In this document: positions 7,897 to 14,753 of the stretch, in pieces
Position numbering within the stretch: the stretch's first letter is position 1
Layout of the letters: every line of letters begins with the position of its first letter
Source: JANPEZ01 sp031423155
Lineage (GTDB): Bacteria; Actinomycetota; UBA4738; HRBIN12
Assembly (NCBI GenBank): GCA_031423155.1
Contig: JANPEZ010000098.1
Coordinates: 1-22,904, forward strand
Length of the DNA: 22,904 bases
Reading direction: 5' to 3'
Position numbers and translations under genes: made by a program
Notes under the pieces: model-generated
What the model was told of the DNA's origin: nothing
What the model saw: only the letters and a program-made list of their open reading frames with translations
Database searches by the model: none

Positions 7897-8805
7897 ATGA
7901 CCCTCGGCTACGACGGCAAGCTCTACATCCTGGCCTTCGATCACAGAGGTTCGTTCCAGAAGAAGTTCTTAGGCCTGGAGGGCGAGCCGACCCCCGAGCA
8001 GACCGCCCAGATCCTCGAGGCCAAGACAGTCATCTACGAGGGGCTCCTGGCAGCACTTTCCGCGGGTGCCGACCGCGCGGCCGCGGGTGTATTGGTGGAC
8101 GAGCGGTTCGGGGCCCATGTCGCTCGGACCGCGAAGGCCGAAGGAGTGTCGGTCTCGATGCCCTGCGAGAAGTCCAGCCAGGCCGAGTTCGACTTCGAAT
8201 ACGGCTCTGACCACTTGGCGCACATCGAGGCCTTCGACCCCGACTTCGTCAAAGCGCTCGTCAGATTCAACCCAGAGGGCGACGGTGCCCTCAATGCCCG
8301 TCAAGCCCTGAAGCTGCGAGAGCTGTCCGAGTCCCTCCACCGCACCGGCCGAAAGTTCCTCTTCGAGCTGCTGCTTCCCCCGGAACAGCGTCAGCTCGAC
8401 GCCGTCGGCGGCGACACCGTCCGCTACGACGCCGAGCTTCGCCCCGATCTGATGCGCGTCGCGATCGCAGAGTTGCAGGAGGCCGGTGTCGAGCCCGACA
8501 TCTGGAAGATCGAGGGCCTGGATCGCCGGGAGGACTGCGAGGCCATCTCCGAGCAGTGCAGGATCGGCGGTCGCGACGGCGTGGCTTGCGTCGTCCTGGG
8601 CCGAGGGGCCGATGATGCAGCGGTAGATCGCTGGCTGAAGGCCGGAGCCGGCGTCCCCGGCTACATCGGCTTCGCGATCGGAAGATCCATCTGGTGGGAT
8701 CCGCTGAAGGCTTTCGTCGAGGGTTCGCTGGGGCGAGAAGCAGCAGCAGCCAAGATCGGCGACAACTATCGTCGCTTCATCGACGTTTACGAAGGGAGAG
8801 CATGA
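7897..8805 (+). CDS. Stand-alone DUF2090 protein (IolC C-terminal, aldolase-like)
   Basis: A 302-residue protein with a predicted TIM-barrel aldolase fold like the second domain of some IolC proteins, where it is annotated as 2-deoxy-5-keto-gluconate 6-phosphate aldolase-like. Motifs: LYILAFDHRGSF (residues 9-20), VLVDERFGAHVA (about 66-76), PCEKS (89-93), RFNPEGD (123-129), KFLFELLLPP (153-162) and DIWKIEGL (201-208). The lysine of WKIEG is a candidate Schiff-base residue by analogy with class I aldolases; that is inference. No PfkB kinase domain and no iol genes are nearby, so an inositol role is not supported by context. The ATG has an AAGGAA ribosome site 4-9 bases upstream. It overlaps the dodecin gene. 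Confidence 0.85.
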   Translation: MTLGYDGKLYILAFDHRGSFQKKFLGLEGEPTPEQTAQILEAKTVIYEGLLAALSAGADRAAAGVLVDERFGAHVARTAKAEGVSVSMPCEKSSQAEFDFEYGSDHLAHIEAFDPDFVKALVRFNPEGDGALNARQALKLRELSESLHRTGRKFLFELLLPPEQRQLDAVGGDTVRYDAELRPDLMRVAIAELQEAGVEPDIWKIEGLDRREDCEAISEQCRIGGRDGVACVVLGRGADDAAVDRWLKAGAGVPGYIGFAIGRSIWWDPLKAFVEGSLGREAAAAKIGDNYRRFIDVYEGRA

Positions 8806-9008
8806 TGGCGGTTATCAAGACGATCGACCTCGTCGGTGTGTCGAGCGAGTCATGGCGGGAGGCGGCCGAGCAGGCCCTCGCCGAAGCCTCCAAGACCATC
8901 CGCGGGATCGAGAGCATGGATATCCTCGAGACCAGCGCCAAGGTCGAGGACGGCAAGATCAGCGAGTTCCACACGCACGTTCGGATCTTGTTCCGTATCG
9001 AACGTTAG
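8802..9008 (+). CDS. Dodecin (flavin-binding dodecamer)
   Basis: Dodecins are small proteins forming hollow dodecamers that bind flavins (and CoA in some bacteria) and are thought to buffer these cofactors. The 68-residue product matches the family over its full length: VIKTIDLVGVSSESWREAAEQALAEASKTIRGIESMDILE, then SAKVEDGKISEFHTHVRILFRIE. Two adjacent ATG codons are possible starts: 8802 gives the usual 4-base overlap with the previous stop, while 8805 gives better spacing (6 bases) from the GGGAG ribosome site. It is coupled to the DUF2090 gene. Its TAG stop overlaps the TAA stop of the convergent ABC permease gene by 3 bases (the genes share TTAG). Confidence 0.94.
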   Translation: MMAVIKTIDLVGVSSESWREAAEQALAEASKTIRGIESMDILETSAKVEDGKISEFHTHVRILFRIER

Positions 9009-9778
9009 TTGAGCAAGCCTCGTCGGCGGCGCACGGCTCGGTCCATCTGACCGAAGACGAGGTAGTCAACCGCGACGCCGATCAGCACAACGACGGCGAG
9101 CGCCGCTAGCAGCGCCGGTACATCTGACTGGGACCTGGCGAGCAGGTGCCCCAATCCGGCCGCCTTCGCCGCGCCCGTTATCAGCTCGCCGGCCAGAAGC
9201 GCCTTCCAGGCGAAGCCCCAAGCCTGCTGGAGCCCCGCGACGTAGCCGGGAAGCGCGGCGGGGAACATCACACCCCGGTAGAGCTCCCACCCCTGCGCGC
9301 CCAACGTCTTGCCCGCGCGCACCAAGAGCGGCGAGACCTGCTTGAAGCTGGAGATGGTGGCCAGGGTCACCGACGGGAACGCCCCGACGATCGCGACGAA
9401 GACGACGGAGCGCTCGGTCAACCCGAACCACACGATCGCGAGAGGGAACCAGGCGATAGGCGGAACGATCTGAAGGGCAACGACGAGCGGCCTAATGCTG
9501 CGCCGCGCGAACTCGTTCAGCGCGAGTGCGAAGCCGAGCGCCGTTCCGATCGCTATGGCCACGACGAACGAGAACACCAGCCGAACCAGCGTCTTCAGCG
9601 CGGCCTCGGGGATAGTTCCATCGGCGATGCCTGATCCGAGCGCGTTCCCGACGACCAGAGGCGATGGCAGGGAATCCGAGGTCGTTGCGGCTGCGAGCAA
9701 AGCCCAAAGGACGAGGAGCCCGGCGACGCCCGTTGCGATCGGTCCCAGTTCCTTACGAACCCATCTCGCGCGCGACAT
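9005..9778 (-). CDS. ABC transporter permease (SsuC/TauC/NitT-type)
   Basis: Inner-membrane subunit of an importer in the sulfonate/taurine/nitrate family. The 257-residue protein has about six hydrophobic helices and the cytoplasmic EAA loop that docks to the ATPase, visible as AGKTLGAQGWELYRGVMFPAALPGYVAGLQ. LQIVPPIAWFPLAIVWFGL is typical of this permease family. The ATG start lies inside the end of the ATPase gene (26-base overlap) and has a strong GGAGG site 9 bases upstream, which supports it. No substrate-binding protein gene is in the window, so the substrate cannot be assigned. Confidence 0.9.
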   Translation of the reverse strand: MSRARWVRKELGPIATGVAGLLVLWALLAAATTSDSLPSPLVVGNALGSGIADGTIPEAALKTLVRLVFSFVVAIAIGTALGFALALNEFARRSIRPLVVALQIVPPIAWFPLAIVWFGLTERSVVFVAIVGAFPSVTLATISSFKQVSPLLVRAGKTLGAQGWELYRGVMFPAALPGYVAGLQQAWGFAWKALLAGELITGAAKAAGLGHLLARSQSDVPALLAALAVVVLIGVAVDYLVFGQMDRAVRRRRGLLN

Positions 9779-10580
9779 CCTTGTCCACCTCCTTCATCAA
9801 GGAGTCGTGGATGTCCGAGACCACGCGAGATAGCAAGGCGTCGTCGAGGTGACGCGGACGCGGAGCGTGGATGCGCTGTTCCTCCAGCAGGCGGCCGGGT
9901 GCAGCCGACATCACGATCACGCGATCGGCGAGCAGGGCAGCTTCCCGGACGTTGTGCGTCACGAAGACCAAGGTCTTTCGCTCGGCCGACTCCTGCCAGA
10001 CGCGCTGGAGCTCGTTCTGGAGAAGCTCGCGCGCTTGAGCGTCCAGCGCGCCGAAGGGTTCGTCGGCCAGCAGGACATCGGGGTCGCAGGCAAGGGCTCG
10101 CGCCAGCGCCCCCCGCTGGCGCATCCCGAGGGATAACTCGTGCGGATGTGAGACCGCGAAGCGCTCGAGGTGGACCTTGGCGAGCCAGTGCATCGCGCGC
10201 TCGCGTCTGTCGGCGGCCGTAACTCCGATCAGCTTCAGTGCGTACTCGACGTTGGCAACCACCGTGAGCCAGGGGAACAATGCCGGCTCCTGGAACAGCA
10301 CCGCGCGATCGGGTCCCGCACCGGTTATCGGCGAGCCGTCCAGCAGGATCTCACCGCCCGTCGGCCGATCCAGGCCTGCAAGCATCCCGAGGATCGTCGA
10401 CTTGCCGCATCCGCTCGGGCCGAGAAGACACACGAACTCGCCCGGTGCCACGTCGAAGCTGACGTGATCGACCACGACTCGCTTCTCGCCCGATGCGGAA
10501 GTGCGGGTCTTGACGAGGTTGCGTACGGAAAGCTTGGGCTCGGCCGGCGAGGCGCCCGGCAGGTTGACGAGGTTCTGCAT
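9753..10580 (-). CDS. ABC transporter ATP-binding protein (SsuB/TauB-type)
   Basis: Cytoplasmic ATPase of the importer whose permease follows. It has Walker A GPSGCGKST, Q-loop LFQEPALFPW, signature LSLGMRQR, Walker B VLLADEPFGALD and the switch histidine in VFVTHNVREA. The signature reads LSLGM where most relatives have LSGGM; I recall this variant in other members of the family, so activity is likely intact. I chose the ATG at 10580 because GAGG sits 8 bases upstream of it; an in-frame GTG at 10589 has no good ribosome site. The gene begins 5 bases after the DUF2292 stop and overlaps the permease gene, so the three form one unit. Confidence 0.92.
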   Translation of the reverse strand: MQNLVNLPGASPAEPKLSVRNLVKTRTSASGEKRVVVDHVSFDVAPGEFVCLLGPSGCGKSTILGMLAGLDRPTGGEILLDGSPITGAGPDRAVLFQEPALFPWLTVVANVEYALKLIGVTAADRRERAMHWLAKVHLERFAVSHPHELSLGMRQRGALARALACDPDVLLADEPFGALDAQARELLQNELQRVWQESAERKTLVFVTHNVREAALLADRVIVMSAAPGRLLEEQRIHAPRPRHLDDALLSRVVSDIHDSLMKEVDKDVAREMGS

Positions 10581-10585
10581 CGAGG

Positions 10586-10783
10586 TCACCTCAACCTGAA
10601 CTTCTCTGCCGTCTCGATCTGGACCACCTTGCCGTCCTGGATCACCAGAACCACCGTTCCGAACTGGATCTTGCGCACCACGCCGACGACTTTGGCCAGG
10701 ACGGCTCGTTCCTCATCGGTGAGGTCCATATCTGCCAGGCCCTCGGCGCTCTCGGTCGGCTCGGAGGCGGTTTCGTCGGCCAC
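10586..10783 (-). CDS. Small DUF2292 (YezD-like) protein
   Basis: A 65-residue protein matching the YezD/DUF2292 family: a short helix (TDEERAVLAKVVGVVRKI) then two strands and a tail, FGTVVLVIQDGKVVQIETAEKFRL. The function is unknown; from memory such genes often lie near sulfur-acquisition genes, which would fit the SsuB/TauB-type ATPase 5 bases downstream. The start is uncertain. The GTG at 10783 has a TACCAT box 7 bases upstream and would be a leaderless start; the in-frame ATG at 10729 gives 47 residues and has a weak GAGGG about 10 bases before it. The conserved domain is complete with either. Confidence 0.75.
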   Translation of the reverse strand: MADETASEPTESAEGLADMDLTDEERAVLAKVVGVVRKIQFGTVVLVIQDGKVVQIETAEKFRLR

Positions 10784-10790
10784 GTCGCAG

Positions 10791-10796
10791 ATGGTA
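10791..10796 (-). promoter_or_regulatory. Possible -10 box (TACCAT) for the DUF2292-ABC unit
   Basis: On the minus strand TACCAT fits the actinobacterial TAnnnT pattern and lies 7 bases before the GTG at 10783, where transcription would begin at or next to the start codon. The -35 region is weak. The 71-base gap after the Na/Pi transporter gene otherwise holds only poor inverted repeats. Confidence 0.35.
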
Positions 10797-10854
10797 TGCG
10801 GTGAGGGCGTTCGAAGCCACGTCGCGGAGCGCCCATGTTCTCCTGGATCGGACG

Positions 10855-12036
10855 CTAGGCAGCCGGCGAGCCCACGAGCAGACCTGAGAGCAGGAAGGTG
10901 ACCGGCAGGAGGAACAGGCTGCCCACGAACAGGGCGAGGCGACGGTTCGACGCGACCAGGTAGTCGTCGAGTCGCAGAACCGATGTCTTTACTGGCCGAT
11001 ACACGAAACCCAGGATGAGCAGGGAGACGATGGTCACGCCGATGGCTTCCGCCAGAACTATCTGACCGGCCACGGGCGTGTTCTGCAGCATCGCCACGAC
11101 GAGTGTGTCGGCAAGCGTCGTGATGTTCGCACCCATGATGTAGGGGAGCGCCTCGTCGCGTTTGACGTATCCCTTGGCCGCGAGTGGCACCAGCACCGTG
11201 AGGGCAACCGATACCGACAAGGTCAGGAACGCAACGAGGCATCCAAGCCCGAACATCGTCCACGGATGCTTCAGCCACTTGGCGTGCTTGGAGATACCGG
11301 TGCCGGTGCTCATGTTGGGCAACACTCGGTCCATGAGGCTGAACGAGGCCAAGATCACTCCGAGTCCGACCAGGAACAGCGTCCACCCCGGCACGCGCGC
11401 TGCCACGGCCTCGACTATCGGACCCCATAGCCTGCCGAGAGTCGCCTCCATCTGCGCCGAGGCGTGCCAGTTCATCCCGTCCAGCAGACCCCCGCGCAAG
11501 ATCGCGTAGCCGATGAACATCCCAGGCACGTAGACGATGGCGGTCATGGTCATCGCCTGGATGCCGATGCCGATCGACTCGCTTCGGTCCCGGCTCTTGT
11601 TCTTCATCGCGTACAGGAACCCGGTCAGCAAGACGATGAACGAGGCGCCCAACCTGGAACCGGAGAGCATCGTGAATGTCTGGAGCTTGGTGAGGGTTCC
11701 GGCCCCGAACAGGCTGATCGCCGTCGCGGCAACAGGTGAGCCCGAGAGCACGAAGTAGGCGCCGAGCCACCCGGTGCCGAGCGTTGAAACGCCGTTAGCG
11801 AAGGGGAACTGGCCCTTGATCTGCGGTCCGACGGCCGTGGCTCCGGCCTTCATCAGTTGGATGGCCAGGATGAACAGGAATATCGCCGGAAGGAACAAAG
11901 CGAGCTTCTTGGCTATGTACCAGGCGCCGCGCTCGACGACCTCGACCGTGTGCTGGTCGATGAGGTGGTGGTCCTCGCGTGACCGCGCCAAGGCGACCTC
12001 GTCGTTCAGCGCGCCGTTTCCTTCGAGTTCCTTCAT
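10855..12036 (-). CDS. Na/Pi-cotransporter family membrane protein
   Basis: Predicted 393-residue multi-pass protein of the Na+/phosphate cotransporter II-related family (NptA/PF02690 type). The inverted-repeat halves are visible as FVLSGSPVAATAISLFGAGTLT and FLTLSVSVALTVLVPLAAKG, and MGANITTLADTLVVAML matches the conserved GANIxTT region. The canonical QSSSA motifs are altered in both halves, so this is a divergent subgroup and phosphate is only the likely substrate. The ATG at 12036 is chosen because AGGAG stands 7 bases upstream; an in-frame GTG at 12120 would place a terminator hairpin inside the coding region. It is divergent from purA. Confidence 0.86.
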   Translation of the reverse strand: MKELEGNGALNDEVALARSREDHHLIDQHTVEVVERGAWYIAKKLALFLPAIFLFILAIQLMKAGATAVGPQIKGQFPFANGVSTLGTGWLGAYFVLSGSPVAATAISLFGAGTLTKLQTFTMLSGSRLGASFIVLLTGFLYAMKNKSRDRSESIGIGIQAMTMTAIVYVPGMFIGYAILRGGLLDGMNWHASAQMEATLGRLWGPIVEAVAARVPGWTLFLVGLGVILASFSLMDRVLPNMSTGTGISKHAKWLKHPWTMFGLGCLVAFLTLSVSVALTVLVPLAAKGYVKRDEALPYIMGANITTLADTLVVAMLQNTPVAGQIVLAEAIGVTIVSLLILGFVYRPVKTSVLRLDDYLVASNRRLALFVGSLFLLPVTFLLSGLLVGSPAA

Positions 12037-12058
12037 CCGGTTACTCCTGTTGGCAACG

Positions 12059-12091
12059 AAAAAGGCCGCGGCGCTATATGCGTCGCGGCCT
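12059..12091 (-). terminator. Terminator hairpin in the 5' leader of the Na/Pi transporter gene (attenuator candidate)
   Basis: Read on the minus strand, an outer 8-bp stem AGGCCGCG/CGCGGCCT, an A-C mismatch and 3 further pairs (CGC/GCG) close a small AT loop; five T follow directly (12059-12063, counting the last stem base). This is a full intrinsic-terminator shape, yet it lies only about 10 bases upstream of the AGGAG site of the transporter gene and no minus-strand gene ends there. It therefore probably controls read-through into the transporter gene. Confidence 0.72.
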
Positions 12092-12118
12092 CCGGTCTTC
12101 CGGTCAGCTGCTGAGGGC

Positions 12119-12148
12119 ACGCTAGCAGGGGCCTTCGGAAGGCGTCAA
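12119..12148 (-). promoter_or_regulatory. Promoter of the Na/Pi transporter gene
   Basis: On the minus strand TTGACG (12143-12148) and TAGCGT (12119-12124) are separated by 18 bases, a good vegetative actinobacterial promoter. Transcription would begin near 12112, giving a leader of about 75 bases that includes a small CCGG/CCGG hairpin (12092-12103) and the terminator hairpin before the start codon. Confidence 0.55.
12131..12143. promoter_or_regulatory. Operator-like dyad within the transporter promoter
   Basis: GCCTTCGGAAGGC is a 13-base dyad (6-base arms around one base) filling most of the spacer between the -35 and -10 boxes and touching the -35 box. This is a usual place for a repressor site. 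The short length means chance is possible. Confidence 0.35.
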
Positions 12149-12188
12149 GCAGCCGAAAGTCTCGGGCTTTAGGCCGAGGCAGGCCCGG

Positions 12189-12194
12189 TAGACT
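12189..12194 (+). promoter_or_regulatory. -10 box of the purine operon, nearly leaderless purA
   Basis: TAGACT fits TAnnnT and ends 9 bases before the purA ATG (12204), so the transcript would start only a few bases before the codon. No Shine-Dalgarno sequence of note precedes purA (CCTCCTC only). The -35 region is poor, as is common for leaderless actinobacterial promoters. Confidence 0.5.
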
Positions 12195-12203
12195 GGCCTC
12201 CTC

Positions 12204-13478
12204 ATGCCTGCCTCCATCGTGCTCGGGACCCAGTGGGGTGACGAGGGCAAGGGCAAGGCGGTCGATTACCTCGCGGACCGGATGGACTTCGTCGTCCGCT
12301 ACCAGGGCGGCAACAACGCGGGTCATACCGTCATCGCCGAGGGCCGGCTGCTCAAGCTCCAGCTCATCCCCTCGGGCATCCTCTACGACCACATCACGTC
12401 GGTGATCGCCGACGGGGTGGTCGTCGATCCTCGCCACTTGACCAAGGAGATGGACAACCTGCACGAGGCGGGTGTGGATGTCTCACGCCTGGTCGTCAGC
12501 GGCAACGCGCACATGATCATGCCGTATCACCTGGAACTGGAGAAGGTCACCGAGCGGTTCCTCGGCCGCAACGCCCTCGGTACGACTAAGCGGGGGATCG
12601 GTCCGGCATACGGAGACAAGGCCGCCCGCATCGGACTTCGCATTCAGGACCTGTTCGACGAGAAGATCTTCCGAGCCAAGCTCGAAGTCGTTCTTCGCGA
12701 GAAGAACCTGATCCTGACGAAGATCTACGGCCGGCTCCCGCTCGATGCGGAGCGGATAGTCGAGGAATACATGGAACTGGCCGAGCGACTGAAGCCGCAT
12801 GTCGCCGACACGGGCGCGCTGATCTATGCGGGTCTTCAGGCCGGCAAACGGGTCATGCTCGAGGGCGCGCAGGGGACCTTGCTCGACCTGGACCACGGGA
12901 CGTACCCGTTCGTTACTTCGTCGAATCCCTTGAGCGGGTACGCGCTCGCCAGCGTCGGCATCGGTCCGCATCACGTCGATCGCGTGATCGGGATCATGAA
13001 GGCCTACATCACGCGAGTCGGGGCGGGTCCATTCCCGACCGAACAGCTCGAGGAGGCGGGCGAGCGCCTCGGCGTGCGCGGCAAGGAGTTCGGTGTGGTC
13101 ACCGGCCGAAAGCGCCGCTGCGGGTGGTTCGACGCCGCACTCGGTCGCTACGCGGCCCGGCTCAACGGCTTGACCGAGTTGTTCGTCACCAAGCTCGACG
13201 TGCTGTCCGGATTCGAGACCGTCAAGGTCTGCACGGGCTATCGCGCCGACGGCCAGGTCTACGAGGATTTCCCGCCGCACCAGTCCCTCTTCCACAAGGC
13301 CGAGCCCATCTACGAGGAGCTCGAAGGCTGGAATGAGGAGATCGACGAGGTTTCCTCCTACGAGGACCTGCCGAAGGCTGCCAGGACCTACGTGGAGAGG
13401 ATGCAGGAGCTGGTCGGCGTGCCCGTCTCGGTGGTCTCGGTCGGGCCGGCGCGGGAACAGAGCCTGCCCGTCGGATGA
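12204..13478 (+). CDS. purA: Adenylosuccinate synthetase PurA
   Basis: Catalyses GTP-dependent condensation of IMP with aspartate, the first step from IMP to AMP. The 424-residue product is full length. GTQWGDEGKGKAVDYLADR near the N-terminus holds the catalytic Asp and the GTP loop; GGNNAGHTV holds the catalytic His; TKRGIGPAYGDKAARIGLR, EGAQGTLLDLDHGTYPFVTSSNP and TGRKRRCGWFDA are also family marks, and the end VVSVGPAREQS fits. It is the first gene of the purine operon and its stop overlaps the purD start (ATGA). Placing the AMP-branch enzyme at the head of IMP-synthesis genes couples both stages in one transcript. Confidence 0.97.
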   Translation: MPASIVLGTQWGDEGKGKAVDYLADRMDFVVRYQGGNNAGHTVIAEGRLLKLQLIPSGILYDHITSVIADGVVVDPRHLTKEMDNLHEAGVDVSRLVVSGNAHMIMPYHLELEKVTERFLGRNALGTTKRGIGPAYGDKAARIGLRIQDLFDEKIFRAKLEVVLREKNLILTKIYGRLPLDAERIVEEYMELAERLKPHVADTGALIYAGLQAGKRVMLEGAQGTLLDLDHGTYPFVTSSNPLSGYALASVGIGPHHVDRVIGIMKAYITRVGAGPFPTEQLEEAGERLGVRGKEFGVVTGRKRRCGWFDAALGRYAARLNGLTELFVTKLDVLSGFETVKVCTGYRADGQVYEDFPPHQSLFHKAEPIYEELEGWNEEIDEVSSYEDLPKAARTYVERMQELVGVPVSVVSVGPAREQSLPVG

Positions 13479-14752
13479 GGGTCCTGGTCGTCGGGTCCGG
13501 TGCCCGAGAACACGCGATCATCTGGCGCCTAGCCGAGAATGCCAGCATCGAAAGACTCTTCGCGGCTCCGGGCAACGCGGGGATCGCTCAGGAGGCCACC
13601 TGCGTTCCGGTCGGGGTGGAAGACGCCGCCGGCATCGTCGAGCTGGTCGAGCGCGAAGGGATCGACTTCACGATCGTAGGGCCGGAAGCTCCCTTGGTCG
13701 CCGGACTCGCCGATGAGCTGAGTGCACGCGGTCACATCGTCTTCGGCCCCGCAGCCGCGGCTGCCCGGATCGAAGGCTCCAAAGCCTGGTCGAAGGATCT
13801 GTGCGAACGCCACGGGATCCCGGCCGCTCGTTCGAGAACCTTCACGGAGATGAAGCCGGCGCTGGGATACATGGACTCGTTCGGTGACCAGCGAGTCGTG
13901 ATCAAGGCCGACGGGCTGGCGGCGGGCAAAGGAGTGACCGTCGCCGAGGATCGCGCGACGGCGGTCGCAGCGTTGGAGGATGCGTTGGTATACAGGATCT
14001 TCGGTGAGGCCGGCGCGAGCGTCTTGATCGAGGAGTTCTTGGAGGGCCGCGAGGTCTCGGCTTTCGCGCTAACCGACGGTCGCGATGTCCTTCCTCTCGT
14101 CTTGGCTCAAGACTTCAAGAGGGTCGGCGACGGCGACTCTGGTCCCAACACCGGGGGCATGGGGGCCTACTCGCCGGTTCCGTTCGTCGATCGGGCCACC
14201 GAGGACTTCATCTGGAACGACGTTCTTCGAGCCACGGTTCGCGCGATGGAAGACGACGGTGTCAAGTACCAGGGGCTGCTGTACGCCGGGCTGATGCTCA
14301 CCGCCGACGGGCCCAAGGTGCTTGAGTTCAACTGCCGGTTCGGTGACCCCGAGACTGAGGTCGTGATCCCCAGACTGAGGAGCGATCTGGGTGAACTGCT
14401 CCTGGCCACCAGCGAGGGAAACCTGTCCAACTACGTTGCGCGCTGGACCGACGAGGCTTGCGTCACCGTCGTTCTGGCCTCGGGCGGATATCCGGGGCCG
14501 TACGAGACCGGTTTCGAGATCAACGGGCTCGAAGATGCCGCGAAGGTCGAGGGGACGGTCGTGTTCCATGCGGGCACGAAGGAGGTTGACGGTAGAGTGG
14601 TCACGGCCGGAGGCCGCGTGCTGGCGGTGAGCGCGCTCGGAGGCTCGATCACCGAGGCGCGAACCCTCGCCTACGAGGCTGTCGGGCTCATCTCCTTCGA
14701 GGGGATGCGGTATCGGACCGACATCGCCGCCCGGGCGGCGGAGGGGGACTGA
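13475..14752 (+). CDS. purD: Phosphoribosylamine-glycine ligase PurD (GAR synthetase)
   Basis: Second step of purine synthesis: ATP-dependent joining of glycine to phosphoribosylamine. The 425-residue ATP-grasp enzyme opens with VLVVGSGAREHAI, has GPEAPLVAGLAD, the ATP-binding VIKADGLAAGKGVTVAED, the family loop DGDSGPNTGGMGAYSP and the metal-binding LEFNCRFGDPETEV. The opening loop has GSG where GGG is usual, a mild change. ATG start in a 4-base overlap with purA; the stop is one base before purE. Confidence 0.97.
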   Translation: MRVLVVGSGAREHAIIWRLAENASIERLFAAPGNAGIAQEATCVPVGVEDAAGIVELVEREGIDFTIVGPEAPLVAGLADELSARGHIVFGPAAAAARIEGSKAWSKDLCERHGIPAARSRTFTEMKPALGYMDSFGDQRVVIKADGLAAGKGVTVAEDRATAVAALEDALVYRIFGEAGASVLIEEFLEGREVSAFALTDGRDVLPLVLAQDFKRVGDGDSGPNTGGMGAYSPVPFVDRATEDFIWNDVLRATVRAMEDDGVKYQGLLYAGLMLTADGPKVLEFNCRFGDPETEVVIPRLRSDLGELLLATSEGNLSNYVARWTDEACVTVVLASGGYPGPYETGFEINGLEDAAKVEGTVVFHAGTKEVDGRVVTAGGRVLAVSALGGSITEARTLAYEAVGLISFEGMRYRTDIAARAAEGD

Positions 14753-14753
14753 C

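Noticed and set aside
10784..11770. Long open frame on the minus strand running from 11770 into the DUF2292 gene, opposite no other gene but inside the Na/Pi transporter gene
   Set aside because: It is in another frame of the transporter gene, with an Arg/Gly/His-rich composition typical of GC-rich shadow frames. Only its last 65 codons or so are a real gene.
12037..12120. N-terminal extension of the Na/Pi transporter from GTG 12120
   Set aside because: It would translate through the terminator hairpin and ignore the strong AGGAG site before ATG 12036; the transporter family does not need these residues. A leader peptide remains possible.
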